NCBI GenBank assembly: GCA_002402245.1
Contig: NVVP01000012.1
Span: forward strand, 16,767 to 25,747
Source of the DNA: Gammaproteobacteria bacterium
GTDB taxonomy: Bacteria; Pseudomonadota; Gammaproteobacteria; Nitrosococcales; Methylophagaceae
Length of the DNA: 8,981 nt
Direction of reading: 5' to 3'
Position 1 is the first letter of the stretch. Every line of letters begins with the position of its first letter. Shown one piece after another: positions 1-6,217 of the stretch. The notes beneath the pieces are model-generated. The model had not been told where the DNA came from. It saw nothing but the letters and a program-made list of their open reading frames with translations, and did no database searches. The translations under genes and the position numbers were made by a program.

Positions 1-507
1 TTATTAAGTGCTGACTTTAGAGCAAGTGAAAATTTAGCTCAATTAATTATTCAGGTAACCGGTCGAGCTGGTCGGGGAGAAAAATCAGGCGAGGTGTTTA
101 TTCAAACCCAACAACCTCAACATCCTTTCTGGAAAGATCTTATTCAAAAAGGCTATGGCGCTACCGCAGAAAAATTATTAATAGAAAGAAGTAAGATAGG
201 TTTTCCTCCTGTTGGCTACTTATCGTTAATTAGAGCTGAAGATAAACAAGAACAATTAGCCATGCAATTTCTAACAGATGTTCAAGCCTTATTGAGTCAG
301 CATCAACAAGATGTCATTGTGATGGGGCCTGTACCCGCATTAATGGAAAAGAAAGGCGGCCGTTACCGTGCTCAACTATTATTATCCTGTGCCTCAAGAA
401 AACCTATTCATCAATTACTTGATCAGTACATTGAGGTGATTTCAAAAATGAAATTAGCTCGTAAAATACGTTGGTCCATAGATATTGATCCGCTTGATTT
501 AATGTAA
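1..507 (+). CDS. priA: Primosomal replication restart helicase PriA, 3' part only
   Basis: This is the C-terminal 168 residues of PriA, the superfamily 2 DNA helicase that recognises stalled forks and reloads the replisome. The reading frame is open from base 1 of the window, so the gene begins upstream; the GTG at 94 is an internal valine codon, not a start. The first residues read LLSADFRASENLAQLI, then QVTGRAGRG at residues 18-26, which is helicase motif VI with its arginine finger. After it comes the usual FIQTQQPQHP stretch and the C-terminal domain, including GFPPVGYLSLIRA and VMGPVPALMEKKGGRYRAQL, both strongly typical of PriA. The frame ends at a TAA. The zinc-binding domain and Walker motifs lie outside the window. 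It reads toward argS but is separated from it by 367 bases, so the two are probably not one transcription unit. Confidence 0.95.
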   Translation, partial: LLSADFRASENLAQLIIQVTGRAGRGEKSGEVFIQTQQPQHPFWKDLIQKGYGATAEKLLIERSKIGFPPVGYLSLIRAEDKQEQLAMQFLTDVQALLSQHQQDVIVMGPVPALMEKKGGRYRAQLLLSCASRKPIHQLLDQYIEVISKMKLARKIRWSIDIDPLDLM

Positions 508-579
508 ATAGTAAATATGGTTTAGCTAAATAAAATTTTATAACTACGGTATAACTAGCGAATAATTAGTTGAATAAAC

Positions 580-588
580 TGTGAATAA
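580..588 (-). promoter_or_regulatory. DnaA box (TTATTCACA on the minus strand)
   Basis: The plus strand reads TGTGAATAA, whose complement TTATTCACA fits the relaxed DnaA box TTATNCACA. It sits 7 bases from a perfect box in the same orientation. Confidence 0.5.
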
Positions 589-595
589 CTTTAGC

Positions 596-604
596 TGTGG
601 ATAA
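596..604 (-). promoter_or_regulatory. Perfect DnaA box (TTATCCACA on the minus strand)
   Basis: The plus strand reads TGTGGATAA, the exact complement of the high-affinity DnaA box TTATCCACA. With the box-like TTACCCACA at 614-622 it forms an inverted pair separated by 9 bases. Confidence 0.6.
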
Positions 605-609
605 ATCAC

Positions 610-622
610 TTAGTTACCCACA
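610..622 (+). repeat. 13-base direct repeat, copy 1, ending in a DnaA-like 9-mer
   Basis: TTAGTTACCCACA occurs here and again at 697-709, 87 bases downstream in the same orientation. The last nine bases, TTACCCACA, differ from a perfect DnaA box at one position (C for T at position 4). Exact conservation of four extra bases before the box suggests the repeat is a binding unit. Confidence 0.55.
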
Positions 623-696
623 ACAATAAAGTGACTAATTCAATTACTTTCAATGTAATTAATTCATTTTAAATCTTTGATAATTATATGTTATGT

Positions 697-709
697 TTAG
701 TTACCCACA
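697..709 (+). repeat. 13-base direct repeat, copy 2, ending in a DnaA-like 9-mer
   Basis: Second exact copy of TTAGTTACCCACA. Its final A is shared with the next box-like 9-mer, ATATCCACA at 709-717, so two same-orientation DnaA-like sites are stacked end to end right before the most AT-rich part of the gap. Confidence 0.55.
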
Positions 710-717
710 TATCCACA
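709..717 (+). promoter_or_regulatory. DnaA-box-like site ATATCCACA
   Basis: It differs from TTATCCACA only at the first base. It is the rightmost box-like site and directly borders the AT-rich stretch 718-810, the position an origin's unwinding-proximal box would take. Confidence 0.4.
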
Positions 718-862
718 GAGATTAAATAATCAACATCATAATCTTTTAATCTATATTTATTATGTTTAACCAAGCACCAAACAAGAATAATAAATTAAAA
801 AAAGCAAAGTATGAAGATTGCTTGATGATCAGTTAAAATATCCCAACACTTTATAGCGATTT

Positions 863-865
863 AGG
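863..865 (+). promoter_or_regulatory. Weak ribosome binding site for argS
   Basis: AGG, 9 bases before the TTG at 875, is the only Shine-Dalgarno-like sequence nearby. An in-frame TAG at 854-856 and the absence of ATG or GTG between it and 875 leave TTG as the only credible full-length start. Confidence 0.5.
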
Positions 866-874
866 TTTTCAACA

Positions 875-2635
875 TTGAAACAGCAGTTAACGACATTAAT
901 TAATCAGGTTTTATCAGACTTGATTTCACAAGGTAAGCTCCCACAAATAACCTTGCCTGAAATTCAAATCGAACGAACAAAAGATAAAGCGCATGGTGAC
1001 TTTGCTTGTAATATTGCAATGATGTTAGCGCGAACAGCTAAAATGAATCCACGCCAAATTGCCACAACATTGGTTGATGCTTTACCTGAAGTTGAATTTA
1101 TTACCAAAGTAGAAATTGCAGGCCCTGGATTTATTAATTTCACCTTAACCTCTTATTCTGCACAACAAATTGTCAAAGATGTTTTAAATCAAGCTGAAAA
1201 CTTTGGTAAAAGTCAGCTAGGATTAGGCAAAAAAGTTCAAGTTGAATTTGTTTCAGCTAACCCAACCGGTCCTTTGCATGTAGGTCATGGTCGTGGTGCA
1301 GCTTATGGTTCAGTAGTCAGTAGCTTATTAGCCGAAGTAGGTTTTGATGTTCATCGTGAATATTATGTGAACGATGCCGGTCGTCAAATGGATATCTTAG
1401 CTACCAGTGTATGGTTACGTTATTTAAGCTTACTAGGGGAATCATTTACTTTCCCTAGTAATGGCTATAAAGGCGATTACGTTGCTGATATTGCACAAAC
1501 ACTTAAAAATAATGTAGGCGATTCATTACTTCATTCAAGTAATGTTGTTTTTAAAGCTGTTTCAGCCGATGAACCTCAAGGTGGTGATAAAGAAAAACAC
1601 ATTAATGATTTAATCATTAATGCTAAATCTTTATTAGGCGAAGAAGCTTATCGCCAATTATTTGATTGTGGATTAAATTCAATTATTAGTGGTATCAAAA
1701 CAGATTTAGCTGATTTTGGAACTGATTATGATGAATGGTTTTCAGAACGATCATTGATGGAATCAGGTTCCGTTGATACAGCTATTGAACAATTGAAACA
1801 AGCTGATGTACTTTATGAAAAAGAAGGAGCATGGTGGTTTAAATCTACTGATTATGGTGATGAGAAAGATCGTGTTGTAGTTAGAGATAATGGTCAAACA
1901 ACCTATTTTGCCTCAGATATTGCTTATCATTTAAATAAATTTGATCGAGGTTTTGATACCGTTATTGATGTATGGGGAAGTGATCACCACGGTTATATTC
2001 CACGAGTAAAAGCCTCTTTAACGGCAATGAATCAAGATGAATCTCGTTTGAAAGTATTATTAGTTCAATTTGCAGTGCTATATCGCGGTGCTGAAAAAAT
2101 AGCCATGTCAACACGTAGTGGCCAGTTTGTTACCTTAAAAGAATTGCAACAAGAAATAGGTAAAGATGCTGCCCGTTTCTTTTATGTTTTACGTGGCGCT
2201 GATCAGCATATGGATTTTGATTTAGAGTTAGCTAAATCTCAAAGTAATGATAATCCTGTTTATTATGTTCAATATGCTCATGCTCGAGTATGTAGTGTGT
2301 TTAGACAATTAACTGAACGTGGATTATCGTGGGATCAAACAGTAGGTGAAGCACAACTAAGTCGCTTAACAACCAGACATGAAGCTGATTTATTAACCTC
2401 ATTAGCTCGTTATCCAGAAATAATAACCTCAGCAGCCGTTAACTATACGCCTCATATTTTAGCTCATTATTTAATGGATTTAGCACGTGATTTCCATACT
2501 TACTATAATGCTCAGCACTTCATAGTTGATGATATTGAATTAAGTCAGGCACGATTAACCTTAATAACAGCTGTTAAACAAGTGATTAAAAATGGATTAA
2601 CGGTATTGGGTGTTTCAGCTCCGGAGAGCATGTAA
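875..2635 (+). CDS. argS: Arginyl-tRNA synthetase
   Basis: This is a full-length class I arginyl-tRNA synthetase of 586 residues, close to the 577 of Escherichia coli ArgS; it charges tRNA-Arg in the cytosol. The N-terminal tRNA-recognition (Add-1) domain covers about residues 1-90. The catalytic core starts with EFVSANPTGPLHVGHGRG, carrying the HIGH-type motif HVGH at 135-138. The KMSK-equivalent loop is AMSTRSG at 410-416, as usual for bacterial ArgS, which often lack canonical KMSK. The DALR anticodon-binding domain runs from about 465 to the C-terminus, which ends in the family-typical LGVSAPESM. The start is TTG: an in-frame stop lies 21 bases upstream and the next in-frame ATG pair (M49-M50) would remove over half of the N-terminal domain. 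The stop codon is directly followed by the start of the SPOR gene, so the two are probably cotranscribed. Confidence 0.97.
   Translation: MKQQLTTLINQVLSDLISQGKLPQITLPEIQIERTKDKAHGDFACNIAMMLARTAKMNPRQIATTLVDALPEVEFITKVEIAGPGFINFTLTSYSAQQIVKDVLNQAENFGKSQLGLGKKVQVEFVSANPTGPLHVGHGRGAAYGSVVSSLLAEVGFDVHREYYVNDAGRQMDILATSVWLRYLSLLGESFTFPSNGYKGDYVADIAQTLKNNVGDSLLHSSNVVFKAVSADEPQGGDKEKHINDLIINAKSLLGEEAYRQLFDCGLNSIISGIKTDLADFGTDYDEWFSERSLMESGSVDTAIEQLKQADVLYEKEGAWWFKSTDYGDEKDRVVVRDNGQTTYFASDIAYHLNKFDRGFDTVIDVWGSDHHGYIPRVKASLTAMNQDESRLKVLLVQFAVLYRGAEKIAMSTRSGQFVTLKELQQEIGKDAARFFYVLRGADQHMDFDLELAKSQSNDNPVYYVQYAHARVCSVFRQLTERGLSWDQTVGEAQLSRLTTRHEADLLTSLARYPEIITSAAVNYTPHILAHYLMDLARDFHTYYNAQHFIVDDIELSQARLTLITAVKQVIKNGLTVLGVSAPESM
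2623..2626 (+). promoter_or_regulatory. Ribosome binding site supporting the TTG start of the SPOR gene
   Basis: GGAG, inside the last codons of argS, lies 9 bases before the TTG at 2636. This good spacing supports that start over the in-frame ATG at 2699, which would cut away the positively charged cytosolic tail. Confidence 0.6.
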
Positions 2636-3193
2636 TTGGCTACCAAACGTAACTCACGCACTACAGCAACTGCAAAAAAATCACTACCTTGGGGACCTAT
2701 GCTCTTAAGTTTTGCTGTCGGTATCTTTGTGATGTTTTTAATTCACTTAAACGATAATGTTAAGCCTGATATTAAAAAAGAAACTAAAAAAGTAGAGAAA
2801 CAAAGTAGTAGTAATAAACATATTGAACCTACCTTTGAATTTTATACTTTATTACCTGAGACTGAAATAATTGTTGAGCAGGTCGAAGCACCTGAAAAAA
2901 TAATTATTACTTCAACTGCGCCTAAAAAAGAAGTCACTAAATCTGAAGATAAAATAGCTTATCTATTACAAGCTGGTTCATTTAGAAACAGTTCTGATGC
3001 TGAAGAGCGTAAAGTGTTATTAGCTTTTTTAGGTATTGAATCAAAAATACAAAAAGTAACCATTGATAATAAAGATACTTGGCATCGTATTCAGATCGGT
3101 CCTCTGCGAGGGCGAGAAAAAGCAGATGAAGTTAAGAAACAGTTACAAAAAAATAAAATTGATTCACTGTTAGTCCGCGTTAAACATGGTTAG
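2636..3193 (+). CDS. Membrane-anchored SPOR-domain protein (FtsN-like)
   Basis: A 185-residue inner membrane protein of N-in topology. A basic cytosolic tail (residues 1-20, rich in K and R) precedes one transmembrane helix at about 21-38. A charged, low-complexity periplasmic linker follows, at about 39-105, containing FEFYTLLPETE at 67-77, a motif I recognise from FtsN-like SPOR proteins encoded next to argS. The SPOR domain covers about 107-183 (AYLLQAGSF ... HRIQIGPLRGREKADEVKKQL). SPOR domains bind denuded peptidoglycan glycans at the division septum, so a role in septal wall synthesis or division is likely. It is shorter than E. coli FtsN (319 residues), and no second SPOR-like gene is seen to say whether it is the main FtsN. 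It starts with TTG at the very base after the argS stop, which implies translational coupling. Confidence 0.88.
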   Translation: MATKRNSRTTATAKKSLPWGPMLLSFAVGIFVMFLIHLNDNVKPDIKKETKKVEKQSSSNKHIEPTFEFYTLLPETEIIVEQVEAPEKIIITSTAPKKEVTKSEDKIAYLLQAGSFRNSSDAEERKVLLAFLGIESKIQKVTIDNKDTWHRIQIGPLRGREKADEVKKQLQKNKIDSLLVRVKHG

Positions 3194-3210
3194 CCTGTAG
3201 ATATTAAGGT

Positions 3211-3224
3211 ATGCTTTGCAGCAT
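3211..3224 (+). other. Small hairpin between the SPOR gene and fhcB
   Basis: ATGCT and AGCAT form a 5-base-pair stem around the loop TTGC, followed by TATTGATAA rather than a T-run. It is too short and lacks the U-tract for a confident terminator; it could be a weak attenuator or chance. The 70-base gap must also hold any separate fhc promoter. A TTGCAG at 3216-3221 could be a -35 element but has no good -10 at 16-18 bases. Confidence 0.2.
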
Positions 3225-3250
3225 TATTGATAAATAACATAGATTAAAAA

Positions 3251-3254
3251 GAGG
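3251..3254 (+). promoter_or_regulatory. Ribosome binding site of fhcB
   Basis: GAGG, preceded by an A-run, lies 9 bases before the ATG at 3264. It supports that ATG over a second in-frame ATG three codons later at 3273. Confidence 0.6.
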
Positions 3255-3263
3255 CACTTTCAT

Positions 3264-4538
3264 ATGACTGAAATGACTGAAGCTGGAATTTGGCAAGAAG
3301 TGCCTAGCCCATTTTGCGGTATAGCATCTGACGACTTAACGATAAAGGTCGAAGGAAATACGCTATCCATCTTAGAAAATGGCGATGCTATTACTAAAAA
3401 AGGCTTTGAAACACCACTTGGAGATCTTTCTCCAAGAATAAAAGGTGAAGAAGTCTCTTTAGATAAGGCGGTTAATCATATTGCTGATTTATTACGTGAC
3501 AGTAAGCAACCTTTAATTGGTGGTATGGCAACCGATGTAAATGGTGCTCGATCAATTATGGCATTGGCGGATAAAAGCCGGGCTACTATTGATAATATGG
3601 ACTCTGCTGCCGGAATGAGAAATACCTTAGTATTGCAAGATACTGGCTGGATGGTAACCACATTAACAGAAGTTAGAAACCGCGTTGATGTGCTGGTTAT
3701 TGTCGGAACAGATCTTGAAGTTAGCTTTCCTCGATTTTTTGAACGCATGGTATGGAATAAAGAAAGTATGTTTGGTCAAGATATAGAGTCACGCGAAGTG
3801 ATTTATCTTGGAACATCCCCATCAGGTGATGCTTCTACATCCCCAAAAGGAAAGAAAGCACACGTTATAGCCTGTGATAATGAAGATTTACCGGAAGTAG
3901 TTTCTGTATTACGAGCACTTATTAGCGGTAAACAAATCCAAGCAACTCAAGTAGCTGGAATAGAGGTTAAAGTCCTTGCTGATTTAGCTCAAAAACTAAA
4001 AGAAGCACGTTATTCTGTAGTGACATGGTCAGCAGCAAGTCTTGATATCAAACATGCAGAAGTAACAATTCAAACTATATGTGAATTTGTTAAAGATTTA
4101 AATGTAGATACCCGTTCAAACGGACTTCCATTAGGCGGTAAAGATGGTGGGATTACGGTTAATCAAGTGTCTGCATGGCAGTCTGGTTATCCTGTGAGAA
4201 GTAATTTCAATCGTGGCTATCCTGATTACGACCCTTATTTATCTGAAACAAGCCGAATGTTAGAAAATGATGAAGTGGATACTTTTATATGGGTATCTAG
4301 TTTTGATGTTGATCGCACTCCGCCTAAATCAAATGCTACTACGGTAGTTTTAGGTCGTTCGGGTATGAAGTTTGAACAAGAGCCAGAAGTTTTTATTCCT
4401 GTAGGTGTTCCTGGTATTGATCATGCTGGACGTGCTTTTCGTACCGATGGCGTCGTTTCAGTACCATTACAAAAATTACGTGACAGTGGTTTGCCAAGCA
4501 CATTTGATGTGTTAACGGCTGTTGAACAAGCACTGTAA
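3264..4538 (+). CDS. fhcB: Formyltransferase/hydrolase complex subunit B (FwdB-like, redox-inactive)
   Basis: The 424-residue homologue of subunit B of formylmethanofuran dehydrogenase (molybdopterin oxidoreductase fold). In methanogens FwdB carries a tungsto- or molybdopterin and a [4Fe-4S] cluster and reduces CO2. In methylotrophs FhcB is a structural subunit of the FhcABCD complex, without redox centres. The sequence fits the second case. The N-terminal cluster motif, normally like C-x2-C-G-x2-C-D-D, reads SPFCGIASDD, leaving only C18, with serines at 15 and 22. The region where FwdB has its metal-ligand cysteine reads DNMDSAAGMRN (110-120), with alanines at 115-116. The C-terminal half holds typical family segments such as RGYPDYDPY and FEQEPEVFIPVGVPGIDHAGRAFRTDG. 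It leads the fhcBADC operon, 14 bases ahead of fhcA. Alignment of the ligand position is from memory of the family. Confidence 0.92.
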   Translation: MTEMTEAGIWQEVPSPFCGIASDDLTIKVEGNTLSILENGDAITKKGFETPLGDLSPRIKGEEVSLDKAVNHIADLLRDSKQPLIGGMATDVNGARSIMALADKSRATIDNMDSAAGMRNTLVLQDTGWMVTTLTEVRNRVDVLVIVGTDLEVSFPRFFERMVWNKESMFGQDIESREVIYLGTSPSGDASTSPKGKKAHVIACDNEDLPEVVSVLRALISGKQIQATQVAGIEVKVLADLAQKLKEARYSVVTWSAASLDIKHAEVTIQTICEFVKDLNVDTRSNGLPLGGKDGGITVNQVSAWQSGYPVRSNFNRGYPDYDPYLSETSRMLENDEVDTFIWVSSFDVDRTPPKSNATTVVLGRSGMKFEQEPEVFIPVGVPGIDHAGRAFRTDGVVSVPLQKLRDSGLPSTFDVLTAVEQAL

Positions 4539-4552
4539 AAGGCGAATATAAA

Positions 4553-6217
4553 ATGATTACAAAATTAACGGGTGGTAGGGTGTACGACCCTGCGAATAGT
4601 ATTAATAATGAAGTTAAAGATATTTATATTCGCGACGGTAAAATTATTAAAAACCCCGATGAACAGTTTGATAAAGAAATAGATGTTCGTGGCAAGGTGG
4701 TAATGGCCGGTGCTATTGATATGCATACCCATATTGGTGGCGGTAAAGTTAATATCGCTCGAACTATGTTGCCAGAAGATCATGCTGCCGATGTGGTTGC
4801 ACGAACAGAATTAATGCGTTCAGGTTGTGGCCATGCTGCACCGAGTACATTAACGGCTGGTTATCGCTATGCAGAAATGGGTTATACCGCTGGGTTTGAA
4901 CCCGCTATTTTACCTGTTAATGCACGCCAAGCGCATATGGAAATGGCTGATACACCGATTATTGATAAAGGTGGTTATGTCATGTTGGGGAGTGATGATT
5001 TTTTACTTCGCATGATGACATCTAATGGCGATCAAGAAGCCATTAATAACTACGTTGGTTGGACTATGACTCATAGTCAGGCTATCGGCGTTAAAGTGGT
5101 TAATCCAGGTGGTATTAACGCATTTAAATTTAATCAACGTCGATTAGATTTAGATGAAAAAAATAAATTTTATGGTGTTACTCCTCGTGATATTTTATTG
5201 CGATTAGCCACAGCAGTAAAAGAGTTAGGCGTTCCTCATCCCTTACATGTCCATGGTTGTAATTTAGGTGTTGCCGGTAATTTAGAGATGACTATTGATA
5301 CCATGCAAGGTATTAATGGCTTACCTATGCATATGACCCATATTCAATTCCATAGTTATGGTACTGAAGGTGATTTTAAATTTTCATCAGGTTCAGCACA
5401 AATTGCTGAAGCAGTGAATAAACATAAAAACATTACCGTTGATGTTGGCCAAATTTTATTCGGTCAAACAGTCACTGCATCGGGTGATACCATGCGTCAA
5501 TATGATGCTCATCCTCATGCCCACCCTAATAAATGGGTGTGTATGGATATTGAGTGTGATGCCGGTTGTGGTGTTTTACCCTTCAAATATAAAGATCAAA
5601 GTTATGTAAATGCATTGCAATGGATGATTGGTTTAGAAACCTTTTTGATGATTGATGATCCTTGGCGGGTATTTTTAACAACGGATCATCCAAATGGTGC
5701 ACCGTTTACTAGTTATCCACATTTGATTAGATTATTGATGGATAAAACATTCCGTAATGATGTGTTATCAACCTTGCATCCAGAAGCTCAAAAAGCCAGT
5801 CATTTAGCGTCACTTGATCGTGAATATTCATTGTATGAAATTGCGATTATGACACGTGCAGGAGCTGCTAAATTAGTAGGGCTTGCTGATCGTGGCACCT
5901 TGAGTATCGGTAGTGCAGCGGATATTACCGTGTACACTGATGATGCTGATCGTGAAAAAATGTTTAGTAAACCAGATTATGTATTTAAAGATGGCACCAT
6001 GGTGGTTAAAGATGGTGAAATAATTGAGGTAACATGGGGAACAACGCATGTGGTTAAGCCTGAATTTGACGTCAATATTGAAAAAGCGTTAAAACCTTAT
6101 TTTGATCGTTATCATACTCAAAAAATGGGTAACTTTAAGATTAGTGATGATGAGATTGTTGATGATGGTCGAGGAAGCCTGACCATTCAGCCATTACATG
6201 CAGGAGGTAAAATATGA
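4553..6217 (+). CDS. fhcA: Formyltransferase/hydrolase complex subunit A (zinc amidohydrolase)
   Basis: The 554-residue FwdA/FhcA homologue, an amidohydrolase-superfamily enzyme. In the Fhc complex it hydrolyses formyl-methylofuran to formate and free cofactor, the step that releases formate in H4MPT-dependent formaldehyde oxidation. Binuclear-metal features are visible: HTH at residues 58-60 after the first beta strand, a candidate carboxylated lysine K181 in IGVKVVNPGG, histidines in HPLHVHGCNLG (H232, H234) and MHMTHIQFH (H260, H263, H267), and the catalytic aspartate D378 in TTDHPNGAP. The family segment CGVLPFKYKD is at 339-348; a histidine-rich HPHAHP patch precedes it at 320-325. The N- and C-terminal ends form the small beta-sandwich typical of amidohydrolases. 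AAAGG 10 bases upstream serves as the ribosome binding site. The stop overlaps the fhcD start by four bases. Confidence 0.95.
   Translation: MITKLTGGRVYDPANSINNEVKDIYIRDGKIIKNPDEQFDKEIDVRGKVVMAGAIDMHTHIGGGKVNIARTMLPEDHAADVVARTELMRSGCGHAAPSTLTAGYRYAEMGYTAGFEPAILPVNARQAHMEMADTPIIDKGGYVMLGSDDFLLRMMTSNGDQEAINNYVGWTMTHSQAIGVKVVNPGGINAFKFNQRRLDLDEKNKFYGVTPRDILLRLATAVKELGVPHPLHVHGCNLGVAGNLEMTIDTMQGINGLPMHMTHIQFHSYGTEGDFKFSSGSAQIAEAVNKHKNITVDVGQILFGQTVTASGDTMRQYDAHPHAHPNKWVCMDIECDAGCGVLPFKYKDQSYVNALQWMIGLETFLMIDDPWRVFLTTDHPNGAPFTSYPHLIRLLMDKTFRNDVLSTLHPEAQKASHLASLDREYSLYEIAIMTRAGAAKLVGLADRGTLSIGSAADITVYTDDADREKMFSKPDYVFKDGTMVVKDGEIIEVTWGTTHVVKPEFDVNIEKALKPYFDRYHTQKMGNFKISDDEIVDDGRGSLTIQPLHAGGKI
6202..6207 (+). 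promoter_or_regulatory. Strong ribosome binding site of fhcD
   Basis: A perfect AGGAGG, inside the end of fhcA, lies 6 bases before the fhcD ATG. It is the strongest Shine-Dalgarno in the window and fixes the start in the ATGA overlap. Confidence 0.75.

Larger units (their letters stand above)
508..874. other. AT-rich priA-argS intergenic region, possible replication origin or DnaA-binding locus
   Basis: This 367-base gap carries no convincing gene. What is seen is a group of DnaA-box-like 9-mers at 580-588, 596-604, 614-622, 701-709 and 709-717, and to their right a stretch at 718-810 that is almost pure A+T. Three imperfect 13-mers, AAATCTTTGATAA (671-683), AATCTTTTAATCT (740-752) and AATCTATATTTAT (748-760), loosely resemble the GATCTNTTNTTTT unwinding repeats of enterobacterial oriC. 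TTATGTTTA also occurs twice (691-699, 760-768). Boxes plus a flanking AT-rich stretch is the layout of a bacterial origin. Against this, the flanking genes run in the same direction, none of the usual origin neighbours (dnaA, rpmH, mnmG, mioC) is visible, and only one GATC site was noticed. A DnaA-titrating or DnaA-regulated locus is the main alternative. The argS promoter must also lie here; I could not pick a single one. Confidence 0.4.

Noticed and set aside
94..507. Separate 137-residue gene starting at GTG 94
   Set aside because: The same frame is open from base 1 and the upstream residues include PriA helicase motif VI, so this is an internal part of priA.
521..541. Palindrome TTTAGCTAAA followed by an A/T run after priA
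   Set aside because: A perfect palindrome with almost no loop and only two G/C pairs is too weak for a terminator; the region is generally AT-rich.
642..660. Inverted repeat AATTAC / GTAATT with a 7-base loop
   Set aside because: Six pairs, mostly A-T, in a very AT-rich gap; likely chance, although it lies between the DnaA-like boxes.
811..825. ATG at 811 as an upstream start or leader for argS
   Set aside because: It is in a different frame from argS and meets a stop after four codons (MKIA), so it is neither a start nor a convincing leader peptide.
5713..5721. Perfect DnaA box TTATCCACA inside fhcA
   Set aside because: It is isolated and lies in conserved coding sequence (SYPH of the TTDHPNGAPFTSYPH region), so coding constraint explains it. 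It does show that a single perfect box is weak evidence by itself.
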